Assembly: GCA_963773195.1 (NCBI GenBank)
Contig: CAVZAE010000008.1
Location: forward strand, 106,139-170,138
Source: CAIWHR01 sp963773195
GTDB lineage: Bacteria; Pseudomonadota; Gammaproteobacteria; Burkholderiales; Casimicrobiaceae
DNA: 64,000 bases
Direction of reading: 5' to 3'
Part shown: in pieces, positions 18,713 through 27,251 of the stretch
Layout of the letters: the number at the start of each line of letters is the position of its first letter
How positions within the stretch are numbered: position 1 is the stretch's first letter
Made by a program: the position numbers and the translations under genes
Notes under the pieces: generated by a model
Told to the model about the DNA's origin: nothing
Database searches by the model: none
Seen by the model: the letters and a program-made list of their open reading frames with translations, nothing else

Positions 18713-18741
18713 GGTCGGTTCGATTCCGACCTCCGCCTCCA
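18713..18741 (+). repeat. tRNA-Cys 3'-end remnant (possible att site)
   Basis: The 29 bases carry a perfect T-arm (GTCGG-TTCGATT-CCGAC) followed by CTCCGCC, T and CCA, as at the 3' end of a tRNA. The last 27 bases match the 3' end of tRNA-Cys at 11316-11389 with two differences. No 5' half is present, so it is not a working tRNA. A partial 3' copy of this kind is what an element inserting into a tRNA gene leaves at its far end. Confidence 0.6.
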
Positions 18742-18744
18742 AAC

Positions 18745-18939
18745 CCTACTACGGGCACGTTGCGAACAGATCGCAGCAGCGTGTTCAGCGGCAATGGCGT
18801 GACGGTGAACACGCCGGACGCTACCGTGGTGCTGCGCGGCCTGTCGATCAACGGCCAGGACGGCAGCAATGGCATCGTCCTCGGAACCCCTTGCGCCAGC
18901 CACGTTCTAAACGACTCAGCCTGTTCCCGCCTATTCTAA
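18745..18939 (+). pseudogene. Beta-helix protein fragment C
   Basis: Sixty-odd codons contain SGNGVTVNTPDATVVLRGLS and INGQDGSNGIVLGT, which align closely with SSGNGVTINAPGATVVLRGL and SINGQGGTHGILAV of the intact protein at 62096-63154 (about residues 95-130). There is no signal peptide and no further coils. The fragment begins right beside the tRNA remnant and ends where the cupredoxin upstream region starts. Confidence 0.75.
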
Positions 18940-18957
18940 TAATTCGAGGAGCGTCCG

Positions 18958-19404
18958 ATGTCTGCGAGACGGGTTGTTTCTTCGCTGTGCTCCCTGCTAC
19001 TCGTGGCTGCGGGCGCGGTGTTTGCCGCCGCCCCGGCACAATCGCTCGGGATTAAGTTGCAGGATTCCTCGACCGATCCATCGATTGTGCACATGCGCAT
19101 CGTGCTCGACCAAGGGACGATCAAACCCGGGCGCGTCACTCTCCATGCCGAGAACCAGTCGAGGAGCTCGGTGCACGAGGTCATCATCGCGCGCGGTGAC
19201 GGCGCCCAGGAACTTCCGATGGACGCGAAGCGCGTCCGCGTGATCGAAAGCCGCGTACGGCGCCTTGGAGAAATTGCCGACCTCGCGCCGGGAAAGTCGG
19301 GCAAGCTGACCCTGGACCTCAAGCCTGGTAGCTACGTGCTGTTCTGTAACCAGCCCGGGCACTACCAAGACGGCATGTTTGCCACGTTGACCGTCGCCCC
19401 ATGA
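18958..19404 (+). CDS. Secreted cupredoxin (plastocyanin/azurin-like)
   Basis: 148-aa blue-copper-type protein for periplasmic electron transfer or copper handling. An N-terminal signal peptide (SSLCSLLLVAAGAVFAAAPA) is followed by the cupredoxin fold. The copper ligands are visible: His in SVHEVIIARG, then Cys, His and Met in FCNQPGHYQDGMFATLTV, a complete type 1 site. ATG 18958 has GAGGAG 10 bases upstream. It stands alone on its strand, downstream of the beta-helix fragment and upstream of the por operon; its partner is unknown. Confidence 0.88.
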   Translation: MSARRVVSSLCSLLLVAAGAVFAAAPAQSLGIKLQDSSTDPSIVHMRIVLDQGTIKPGRVTLHAENQSRSSVHEVIIARGDGAQELPMDAKRVRVIESRVRRLGEIADLAPGKSGKLTLDLKPGSYVLFCNQPGHYQDGMFATLTVAP

Positions 19405-19444
19405 CGCAGGTGCGCGACGCGTCTTGTCCTTCGGCTGAGATCAA

Positions 19445-19817
19445 CTAGGGCCGAATATCCCGGCAGGTCGCCGTGCCAAAGGCGCCTGTCTTGCGCCAGA
19501 TGGCGAAAGGTGATGAGGAGCGTAGTACCGTCGGGCCGCCGAAGTCCGCGGATACGCTGTCATCGCCGGAAATCGAGGAAATCGAACCCGAGAATTCCAC
19601 ACCGGGGGTTCGTAATGGTCGCGTTTGCCAGAGCAACGACCGGTGGTGAGAGAAACCAGTTTTGCGTGCAGCTGACGGAGTTGCCCAGGCACCCCGCGAT
19701 GCTGTCGCCGATCAAGGTCGCTGCCGCTTGCTGAGGCGCGCATGTCACTCCCGGCACAAGTGCACCCGCGACCAACACCGATCTCGTTAAGCTATTGCGC
19801 CGGGCATCGGCGAGCAT
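19445..19817 (-). pseudogene. Secreted PEP-CTERM-like protein, N-terminal remnant
   Basis: From ATG 19817 the frame shows a hydrophobic leader (LTRSVLVAGALVPGVTCAPQ) and then TLIGDSIAGCLGNSVSCTQN. After a frameshift near 19600, GVEFSGSISSISGDDSVSAD follows. This pattern, with ATLIGDSI right after the leader, resembles N-terminal parts of exosortase-sorted PEP-CTERM proteins. No C-terminal PEP motif is present, so the gene is truncated. The family assignment is tentative. Confidence 0.45.
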
Positions 19818-19857
19818 TGACCTGCGTCAAGGCCGCCTTCGCCAATACGGTGAAAAT
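19817..19857 (+). promoter_or_regulatory. FNR-type box and -10 upstream of the por operon
   Basis: TTGACCTGCGTCAA at 19817-19830 is a perfect TTGAC-N4-GTCAA palindrome. GAAAAT at 19852-19857 is a possible -10. The centre-to--10 distance (28.5 bases) fits an activator centred near -41. It lies 107 bases before porG and matches the boxes upstream of frdC and nuoA. Confidence 0.7.
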
Positions 19858-19936
19858 GCCACCGATGGCGAAGTCGATTCGCCTGAAACGGATGACTGGG
19901 CTAGACGGCCCGCGATCACTCTAGCGCGCTCCACAG

Positions 19937-20525
19937 ATGTTCCAGATCAGGATTCACGGCCGCGGAGGTCAGGGCGTCGTGTCGGGCGCCGAGATGCTCT
20001 CGGTCGCCGCGTTTCTCGAAGGTCGTTACGCGCAGGCGTTTCCGAGCTTCGGCTCGGAACGCATGGGTGCGCCCGTGATGGCGTTCTGCCGCATCGACGA
20101 CAAGGAGATCCGCCTGCGCGAGCCGGTCCTGGCGCCCGACGCGCTGATCATCCAGGACCAGACGCTGCTGCATCAGGTCGATCTGTTCAGCGGCCTGCCG
20201 GTGCGCGGGTACATCCTGCTCAACTCGGTCGAAGACGCTCGACGAGCTCGGCCTCGGCGGATTCGCGCGCGGCGTCCAGCACTACCGGATGTGCACGTTG
20301 CCGGCGAGCGAGCTCGCGCTGAAGCACGTCGGGCGTGCGGTTCCGAACGCGGCGCTGCTGGGCGGCTTCGCCGCGATCACGGGCGTGATCAAGCTGCCGT
20401 CGGTGCTCGCCGCGATTCGCGAGAAGTTCCCCTCGGCTATCGCCGAAAAGAACGTGGCGGCGGCCACCGAAGCGTTCGACCTCGCGAGCAGCACAACGGA
20501 GACAATCGATGCTCAAGCAGACTGA
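19937..20525 (+). pseudogene. porG: Pyruvate:ferredoxin-type oxidoreductase, gamma subunit (one frameshift)
   Basis: Gamma subunit of a multi-subunit 2-oxoacid:acceptor oxidoreductase. The N-terminal half reads RIHGRGGQGVVSGAEMLSVA and PSFGSERMGAPVMAFCR, the typical gamma signature. Near 20230 the frame shifts, apparently by loss of As in the codons for a lysine, and the rest (LDELGLGGFARGVQHYRM ... NAALLGGFAAITGVIKLP) continues to TGA 20525. The alpha-subunit gene overlaps its 3' end by 17 bases, so translation is probably coupled. The frameshift is probably a sequence error because all sister subunits are intact or nearly so. Confidence 0.85.
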
Positions 20526-21762
20526 AGGCTCGCACGCGGTCGCCGAAGCGATCGCGCTCTGCCGGCCGCAGGTGATCTGCGCGTATCCGATCACGCCGCA
20601 GACGCACATCGTCGAAGGCCTCGGCGAGATGGTCAAATCCGGCGATCTCGCGGGTTGCGAGTTCATCAACGTCGAGTCGGAGTTCGCGGCGCTGTCGGTC
20701 GCGATCGGCGCATCGGCCGCCGGCGTGCGCACGTACACGGCGACGAGCAGCCAGGGGCTGCTGTTCATGGCGGAGGCCGTGTACAACGCCGCGGGGCTCG
20801 GGCTGCCGATCGTGATGACGATCGGCAATCGCGCGATCGGCGCGCCGATCAACATCTGGAACGATCACTCGGACAGCATGTCGATGCGCGACGCAGGCTG
20901 GATCCAGCTCTACGCGGAGACCAACCAGGAAGCGCTCGACCTGCACATCCAGGCGTTCCGCCTCGCCGAGGAGCTGTCCTGCCCGGTCATGGTGTGCATG
21001 GACGGCTTCATCCTCACCCATGCGTACGATCGCGTCGACGTGCCGACGCAGGAGGAGGTCGACGCGTATCTGCCGCGCTACGAGCCCCGGCAGATCCTCG
21101 ATCCGGCCGACCCCGTCAGCATCGGCGCGATGGTCGGGCCGGAAGCCTTCATGGAGGTCCGCTATCTGTCGCACCACAAGCAGCTGCGCGCGCTGACGCT
21201 GATTCCGCAGCTCGCGGCGGAGTTCGAGAAGCGATTCGGCCGCAGTTCGGGCGGGCTCATCCGCAGCTACCGCACCGAGGACGCGGAAACCATCGTCGTC
21301 GCGCTCGGCTCGGTGAACGGCACGATTCAGGAAGTGGTCGACGAGATGCGCGGCGAGGGCTCGCGCATCGGCTCGGTATCGATCTGTTCGTTCCGGCCGT
21401 TCCCGCTCGCGCCGCTGCGCGAGGCGTTGCACAGCGCGAAGCGCGTCGTCGTGCTGGAAAAATGTCTGGCGGTCGGGCTGGGCGGCATCGTCTCCGACGG
21501 CGTGCGCAAGTCGCTGTCGGGCATCGTGCTCAACGGCTACACGGTCATCGCGGGACTCGGCGGGCGCGCGATCACGCGCGGGTCGCTCAAGCGGCTGTTC
21601 GAGGACGCCGAGCGCGACGAACTCGAGCAGGTGACCTTCCTCGACCTCAACGCCGACGTGATCAGCCACGAGCTCGAGCGCGAGAGCGAGACACGGCGGA
21701 CCGGGCCGACGGCCGAGGCGATCCTGCGCCGGATCGGCACCGTTGCGTCGACCATCGGCTGA
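20509..21762 (+). CDS. porA: Pyruvate:ferredoxin-type oxidoreductase, alpha subunit
   Basis: 417-aa alpha subunit that binds the 2-oxoacid and part of the thiamine diphosphate site. Family blocks are intact: CAYPITPQTHIVEGL, ATSSQGLLFMAEAVY, INIWNDHSDSMSMRDAGWIQ and the domain II segment ETIVVALGSVNGTI. The enzyme oxidises pyruvate (or a related 2-oxoacid) with CoA to acyl-CoA, CO2 and reduced ferredoxin, or runs in reverse. Pyruvate is the favoured substrate because malic enzyme, which makes pyruvate, is in the same gene run. The start overlaps porG. Confidence 0.9.
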   Translation: MLKQTEGSHAVAEAIALCRPQVICAYPITPQTHIVEGLGEMVKSGDLAGCEFINVESEFAALSVAIGASAAGVRTYTATSSQGLLFMAEAVYNAAGLGLPIVMTIGNRAIGAPINIWNDHSDSMSMRDAGWIQLYAETNQEALDLHIQAFRLAEELSCPVMVCMDGFILTHAYDRVDVPTQEEVDAYLPRYEPRQILDPADPVSIGAMVGPEAFMEVRYLSHHKQLRALTLIPQLAAEFEKRFGRSSGGLIRSYRTEDAETIVVALGSVNGTIQEVVDEMRGEGSRIGSVSICSFRPFPLAPLREALHSAKRVVVLEKCLAVGLGGIVSDGVRKSLSGIVLNGYTVIAGLGGRAITRGSLKRLFEDAERDELEQVTFLDLNADVISHELERESETRRTGPTAEAILRRIGTVASTIG

Positions 21763-21779
21763 CCCTCGAGGAGGATGTC

Positions 21780-22775
21780 ATGGACTCCCAGGAACAGCCG
21801 GTCAAGTTCTATCAGACCGGGACCTTCACCGTCGGCAATCGTCTGCTTGCCGAGAATCAGCGCTCGGTGCAGGCCGACATGCACCGGACGAACTCGCTCA
21901 ATTCCGGACATCGCGCGTGCCAGGGCTGCGGCGAAGCGCTCGGCGCGCGCTACGCGATCGACGCGGCGATGGTGGCTACCAACAACCAGCTGATCGCAGT
22001 CAACGCGACGGGCTGCCTCGAGGTGTTCTCCACCCCCTACCCGGAAACGTCGTGGCAGATTCCGTGGATCCATTCGTTGTTCGGCAACGCGGCCGCGGTT
22101 GCGTCGGGCGTCGCCGCGGCGCAAAGGGCGCTCGGTCGCAGCGACGTCCGTGTAATTGCGCAGGGAGGCGACGGCGGCACGACCGATATCGGGTTCGGCT
22201 GCCTGTCGGGCATGTTCGAACGCAACGACGACGTGCTCTACATCTGCTACGACAACGAGGCGTACATGAACACCGGCGTCCAGCGTTCAAGCGCGACGCC
22301 GCCGGCGGCCCGGACGGCGACCACCCCAGCCGTCGGGGCCTCGCCCGGCAACGTCTTCGGGACCGGGAAGAACGTTCCGCGGATCGCGATGGCGCACCGC
22401 ATTCCGTACGTCGCGACCGCGAGCGTTTCCAATCTTCGCGACCTGGAGCGCAAAGTCAAATTCGCGATGGGAATTCACGGTGCACGATACATCCATATCT
22501 TCGTGCCCTGTCCGCTCGGCTGGGGCTCGGCGTCCGAAGACACGATCAGGATCGCGCGCCTCGCCGTCGAAACCGGCCTCTTCCCGCTGTTCGAGGCGCG
22601 CGACGGTAAGGTCGTCTCGAGCACGCCCATACGGCGCAAGGTCCCCGTGACCGACTATCTTGCGCTGCAGAAACGCTACGCCCACCTGTTCGGCAAGACA
22701 CCCGATCTGGCACGCATCGAGCAAATCCAGATGATGGCCGATTCCAACATTGAAGAGTTCGGCTTGCTGCAGTAG
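21780..22775 (+). CDS. porB: Pyruvate:ferredoxin-type oxidoreductase, beta subunit
   Basis: 331-aa thiamine-diphosphate-binding subunit. CQGCGEALGARYAID carries the first cysteines of the [4Fe-4S] cluster, GCLEVFSTPYPETSW the next, and QGGDGGTTDIGFGCLSG is the thiamine/metal motif (GDG ... conserved Asn region YDNEAYMNTGVQRS). In pyruvate enzymes the loop after YMNTG usually reads QRSGATP; here it is QRSSATPP, a small variation. Start ATG 21780 has GAGGAGG 5 bases before it. It lies 17 bases after porA. Confidence 0.9.
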   Translation: MDSQEQPVKFYQTGTFTVGNRLLAENQRSVQADMHRTNSLNSGHRACQGCGEALGARYAIDAAMVATNNQLIAVNATGCLEVFSTPYPETSWQIPWIHSLFGNAAAVASGVAAAQRALGRSDVRVIAQGGDGGTTDIGFGCLSGMFERNDDVLYICYDNEAYMNTGVQRSSATPPAARTATTPAVGASPGNVFGTGKNVPRIAMAHRIPYVATASVSNLRDLERKVKFAMGIHGARYIHIFVPCPLGWGSASEDTIRIARLAVETGLFPLFEARDGKVVSSTPIRRKVPVTDYLALQKRYAHLFGKTPDLARIEQIQMMADSNIEEFGLLQ

Positions 22776-22783
22776 GAGGAGCC

Positions 22784-24415
22784 ATGGACAAGCCGTACGC
22801 CATCACGCTCGACGTCGGCTCGAGCCTTGCCAACAAGACCGGGGCGTGGCGCACCAAGCGGCCTCTCTACGTGGATCGCCTGCCCCCGTGCAACCATGCG
22901 TGCCCGGCCGGCGAGAACATCCAGGGCTGGCTCTATCACGCCGAGTCGGGCGATTACGAAGCCGCGTGGCGCACGCTGACCGAGGAAAATCCGTTCGCCG
23001 CAATCATGGGGCGCGTCTGCTACCACCCCTGCGAGACCTCGTGCAATCGCGCGAAGCTCGATGAAGCCGTCGGCATCAACTCGGTCGAGCGTTTCCTCGG
23101 CGACGAGGCGATCAAGCGCGGCTGGAAGTTCGCCCCGCCCGAACGCGAGAGCGGCAAGCGCGTGCTGATCGTCGGTGCCGGGCCGTCGGGATTGTCAGCG
23201 GCGTATCACCTCCGGCGCTTCGGGCACGGCGTGAAGATCGTCGACGCTGGCCCGCGCGCGGGCGGCATGATGCGCTTCGGCATCCCGAAATATCGGCTTC
23301 CCCGCGACGTGCTCGACGCCGAGATCCAGCGAATCCTCGACCTGGGCGTCGAGCTGGAGCTCAACTGCAAGGTCTCCAATGTCCTCGATACGATGAAGGC
23401 AGGTGGCTTCGACGCCGCATTCCTTGCGGTCGGTGCTCACATTGCCAAGCGCGCATACATTCCCGCAGGCGAGGCCGCGCACATGCTCGACGCGGTATCG
23501 GTGCTGCGAAGCATGGAGGGCGAGGACAAGCCGATGCTCGGCCGGCGGGTCGTCGTCTACGGCGGCGGCAACACGGCGCTCGACGTCGCGCGCACGGCGA
23601 AGCGACTCGGCGCGACCGAATCGATCATCGTCTACCGCCGCACCCGCGAAAAGATGCCCGCGCACGACTTCGAGGTCGAGGAAGCGCTGCAGGAAGGTGT
23701 CCTGATCAAATGGCTGTCGACGATCAAGAACATGGCTGACGAGGGCACGCTGACCGTCGAAAAGATGGCGCTCGATGCCAAAGGCTTTCCACAGCCGACC
23801 GGTGAGCTCGAGACGCTCGAGGCCGATTCGCTGGTCCTTGCGCTCGGACAGGACGTCGACCTGTCGTTGCTGGACGGGGATACCGGGGCTCGCGATCAAG
23901 GACGGTGCGGTCCAGGTCGGCCCGAACATGATGACCGGCTACGCGGGCATCTTCGCCGGCGGCGACATGGTTCCGTCGGAGCGAACCGTGACGGTGGGCG
24001 TGGGCCATGGCAAGAAAGCCGCGCGCCACATCGACGCGTGGCTTTCGCGGCACCGTGTACGCGCCCCCGCCGAAGCACGAAGTGGCGACGTTCGACACGT
24101 TGAACCCCTGGTACTACAGCGACGCGCCGAAAACCGTGCGCCCCGATCCTCGAGCTCGCGCGGCGCACGTCGACCTTCGAAGAGGTCGTGAGCGGGCTTG
24201 ACGAGACCAACGCGTTGTTCGAAGCGCGACGCTGCCTTTCCTGTGGCAACTGCTTCGAGTGCGACAACTGCTACGGCGTGTGCCCGGACAACGCCGTGAT
24301 CAAGCTCGGACCGGGGAAGCGGTTCGAGTTCAATTTCGACTACTGCAAGGGCTGCGGCATCTGCGTGTCGGAATGCCCGTGCGGCGCGATCAAGATGGTG
24401 CCGGAGACGACTTGA
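22784..24415 (+). pseudogene. Fused GltD-like flavoprotein plus ferredoxin subunit of the 2-oxoacid oxidoreductase (frameshifted)
   Basis: About 540 aa when joined. The N-terminal part is like the glutamate synthase small subunit: a cysteine cluster region (CNHACPAGENIQGWLYHAES), an FAD motif (VLIVGAGPSGLSAAYHLRR) and an NAD(P) motif (VVVYGGGNTALDVARTAKR). The C-terminal part is a two-[4Fe-4S] ferredoxin (CLSCGNCFECDNCYGVCP and CKGCGICVSECPCG). Single-base shifts occur near 23880, 24045 and 24150. The fusion would pass electrons between the por core and NAD(P)H, avoiding free ferredoxin. It starts 8 bases after porB. Confidence 0.85.
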
Positions 24416-24478
24416 TGACGAAACCCTGTCCTCCGTCGGGCACTCGCCCGTGCAACAACGAGCAGCGAGGTACGCACG

Positions 24479-26140
24479 ATGCTCCAGAAACGTCGTGACG
24501 AAGCGATGACCGCGATGCCGACCGGCATCGCGCTGCTTCAGGATCCGTCGCTCAACAAGGGGACGGCGTTCACCGAGGCCGAGCGGGACCAGCTGCACCT
24601 GCGCGGACTGCTGCCGCCGCATGTTTCCACGCAGGAGCAGCAGCTCGCACGTGTCCTCGAGAATTTTCGGCGCAGGTCGAGCGACCTCGAGAAGTACGTC
24701 AACCTGAGAGCGCTGCACGACCGTAACGAGGCGTTGTTCTTCCGGCTGCTCATCGAGAACCCCGACGAGATGACACCGATCGTATATACGCCGACAGTCG
24801 GTCTCGCGTGCCAGCGTTACACGCACATTTTCCAGCGCCCGCGCGGGATCTTCGTGAGCGCCGCCGATCGCGGCCGGGTCGCGCAGGTGTTGGCCAACTG
24901 GCCGCGACGGGACGTCGCGATCATCGTCGTCAGCGACGGTGAACGCATACTCGGCTTGGGCGATCTCGGTGCCAACGGCATGGGCATTCCTGTCGGCAAG
25001 CTCTCGCTCTACACCGCATGCGCTGGCGTGCACCCCAACGCCTGCCTGCCTGTGCTCCTCGACGCGGGAACGAACAACTCCGAGCTGCTCGACGATCCGC
25101 TCTACATAGGGCTTCATCAGCCGCGGGTTCGCGGCGCGGCTTATGACGAGCTCGTCGAGGAGTTCATCGTCGCGGCAAGTGAGCTCTTTCCCGGCGTGGT
25201 GATCCAGTTCGAGGACTTCGCAAGCCACAATGCGTTCCGGTTGTTGCGCAAGTATCGCGATCGGATTCCTACGTTCAATGACGACATTCAGGGGACCGCC
25301 GCCGTCACGCTGGCGGGGATTCTTTCTGCGCAGCGGATCACCGGCGGCGCGCTCAGCGAACAGACGCTGCTGTTCCAGGGCGCCGGTGAAGCCGCGACGG
25401 GCATCGCCGATCTCGCGGTTGAGGCGATGGTCGCGAAAGGTCTGACCAGGGCGCAAGCACAAGGTCGATGCTGGCTGTTCGACTCGCATGGCCTGGTCGT
25501 CAGCCAGCGGTCCGATCTCGCCGAACACAAGCGGCCTTATGCGCAAGACCATGCGCCGGTCGGTACGCTGCTCGACGCGGTGAAGGCGGTGCGTCCGACG
25601 GCAATCATCGGTGTCGCGGCGGTGGGCGGAGCCTTTACCGAAGACGTCGTGCGCACGATGGCGTCGCTCAACAAGCGGCCGATCGTGTTCGCGCTGTCCA
25701 ATCCGACGTCGAAATCGGAGTGCACGGCGAAGCAGGCCTACCGCTGGTCGGAGGGCCGGGCGCTATTTGCCTGCGGCTCGCCATTCGATCCGGTTACGCT
25801 CGACGGGCGGACCCATGTTCCCCGGCAGGGCAACAACTCGTACATCTTCCCCGGCGTCGGCCTTGGCGTCATCGCATCGGGTGCGAGCCGCGTCACCGAC
25901 GAAATGTTCATGGCGGCCGCGTACGAGCTGGCGGCCCAAGTGAACGAGCAGGACCTGCGGCAGGGCAGCCTGTACCCCCCCCTTTCGAGCATTCGCGAGG
26001 TCTCGGCACACATCGCGGCCGCCACGGCTGCCGTTGCCTACCAGAGGGGACTCGCGCGGGGCGTTGCTCCTGCCAACCTGTTGGAAGCCGTCAGATCACA
26101 AATGTACGAACCCCGCTACGCAGATTACACGACGGAATGA
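24479..26140 (+). CDS. maeA: NAD-dependent malic enzyme
   Basis: 553-aa enzyme converting malate to pyruvate, CO2 and NADH. Family blocks: TPIVYTPTVGLACQRYTHIF, VVSDGERILGLGDLGANGMG, the metal-binding IQFEDFASHNAFRLL, PTFNDDIQGTAAVTLAG, the NAD site LLFQGAGEAATGIADL and FALSNPTSKSECTAKQAY. The length and the single-domain form match the SfcA/MaeA group rather than the NADP/phosphotransacetylase fusion type. It lies 63 bases after the por operon on the same strand, so its pyruvate could feed the oxidoreductase. The start could also be the ATG at 24506. Confidence 0.93.
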   Translation: MLQKRRDEAMTAMPTGIALLQDPSLNKGTAFTEAERDQLHLRGLLPPHVSTQEQQLARVLENFRRRSSDLEKYVNLRALHDRNEALFFRLLIENPDEMTPIVYTPTVGLACQRYTHIFQRPRGIFVSAADRGRVAQVLANWPRRDVAIIVVSDGERILGLGDLGANGMGIPVGKLSLYTACAGVHPNACLPVLLDAGTNNSELLDDPLYIGLHQPRVRGAAYDELVEEFIVAASELFPGVVIQFEDFASHNAFRLLRKYRDRIPTFNDDIQGTAAVTLAGILSAQRITGGALSEQTLLFQGAGEAATGIADLAVEAMVAKGLTRAQAQGRCWLFDSHGLVVSQRSDLAEHKRPYAQDHAPVGTLLDAVKAVRPTAIIGVAAVGGAFTEDVVRTMASLNKRPIVFALSNPTSKSECTAKQAYRWSEGRALFACGSPFDPVTLDGRTHVPRQGNNSYIFPGVGLGVIASGASRVTDEMFMAAAYELAAQVNEQDLRQGSLYPPLSSIREVSAHIAAATAAVAYQRGLARGVAPANLLEAVRSQMYEPRYADYTTE

Positions 26141-26192
26141 CGACGATGCGCTGCGGCCGAGGCGGACGCAACGCGCGAGAAAGGCATCACCG

Positions 26193-26669
26193 ATGAGGGA
26201 CTCCATTGTGGACATGCTCCGCCACCACCCGTTCGTGGCGGAATTCGAACCGAGGCATGTCGAGAAACTCGCGACACTGGCAACGGCAATACGGTTTGAT
26301 CGTGATCAGATTCTCTTCCGAGAGGGCGACGATTGCTCGGAGTTCTACCTGATCGTCACGGGTCTCGTAGCCCTCGAGATCGCGGCGCCGGGGCAGACAT
26401 TTCGCGTGCAAACACTGTTCGCTGGCGACGAGCTCGGCTGGTCGGCGTTGCTGCTGGGCAGGGGCAAGCACTTCCAGGCGCGGACACTGGAACGCGTGGA
26501 TGCGTTGTCGTTCGAAGGGGCGGAGCTCCTGACGGCATGCCGGGAGGACACGCTCTTCGGCTTCACGTTGATGCAACGTCTGCTGGCCGTTGTCGCCGAG
26601 CGCCTACAGGCAACGCGACTGCAGCTGCTCGACGCACACTCTCCGATAGCCGCCCGCGCAGGAGCGTGA
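26193..26669 (+). CDS. Cyclic-nucleotide-binding-domain protein without DNA-binding domain
   Basis: 158-aa protein made of a single CRP-type sensor domain (FDRDQILFREGDDCSEFYLI, LFAGDELGWSALL). There is no C-terminal helix-turn-helix, so it is unlikely to bind DNA itself. The phosphate-binding cassette typical of cAMP binders (RxA in ELAL context) is not clearly present. It follows malic enzyme by 52 bases and may be the last gene of the por-maeA run. Its role, perhaps ligand sensing or protein interaction, is unknown. The start ATG 26193 matches the domain start. Confidence 0.75.
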   Translation: MRDSIVDMLRHHPFVAEFEPRHVEKLATLATAIRFDRDQILFREGDDCSEFYLIVTGLVALEIAAPGQTFRVQTLFAGDELGWSALLLGRGKHFQARTLERVDALSFEGAELLTACREDTLFGFTLMQRLLAVVAERLQATRLQLLDAHSPIAARAGA

Positions 26670-26749
26670 GCGGCGTGCGCGAACGGCGCAGTGCGTCCGG
26701 CATCCGAGGTGCGACACTCTCCTAGCGGACGCGCACCACCGAGGGCGCC

Positions 26750-27169
26750 GTGAACCCGGTGGCGATCACGCTGTTGCTCGCGGCTGCGCTGGCCGCGTTC
26801 TGCGCGCTCGCCTGGCGCAAGCTCGCGATCGTCGTGAAGCTGGCGCCGGAGGTGCGCTGGGACCATCCGCCGCGTGCGATCCTCGCGGAGCTCACGCGCG
26901 ACGCGCCGCTCGAATTCCCGCTCCGCCGCAAAAGGGCCATGTGCTCCGGCGTCGGTGGCGCGCGGATGTGGATGGACGAGAAGATCGGACGCCGGATCAA
27001 CCTCGTTCGCTTCGAGGGGGCTCTGCCGCAGCAGCAGCGGGTCATCGCGACGGCCTGCCCTTGCTGCACGACGATGATGAGCGATGCCGTCAAAGCACAG
27101 ACATACGAGTCGGACATCGAGACGCGCGACATCGTCGAGCTCGTCGCGAGCGCGCTCGCTGAACCGTAA
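26750..27169 (+). CDS. Shortened heterodisulfide-reductase-like Fe-S protein, internally deleted
   Basis: 139-aa product. The N-terminal hydrophobic helix (ITLLLAAALAAFCALAWRKL) is followed abruptly by a C-terminal CCG-type domain (MCSGVGGARMWMDEKIGRRI, ATACPCCTTMMSDAVKAQ, ESDIETRDIVELVASAL). Full-length relatives have a longer membrane part, two ferredoxin clusters and two CCG domains between these ends. The usual CCGxGG is changed to CSGVGG, which removes one cluster ligand. It looks like an in-frame deletion derivative that may no longer bind its cluster. It is convergent with dcuB. Confidence 0.6.
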   Translation: MNPVAITLLLAAALAAFCALAWRKLAIVVKLAPEVRWDHPPRAILAELTRDAPLEFPLRRKRAMCSGVGGARMWMDEKIGRRINLVRFEGALPQQQRVIATACPCCTTMMSDAVKAQTYESDIETRDIVELVASALAEP

Positions 27170-27251
27170 TCGAAAACCTGCCGGTCGAATGGCCGGCCCA
27201 TCCATCCATTCGGTTCCGCGGCAGCATCACGCGATTGTTCTGGAAGTACGA

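Noticed and set aside
26296..26309. TTGATCGTGATCAG, a 9/10 FNR-like palindrome
   Set aside because: It lies inside the coding sequence of the cNMP-domain protein, with no gene start at a fitting distance.
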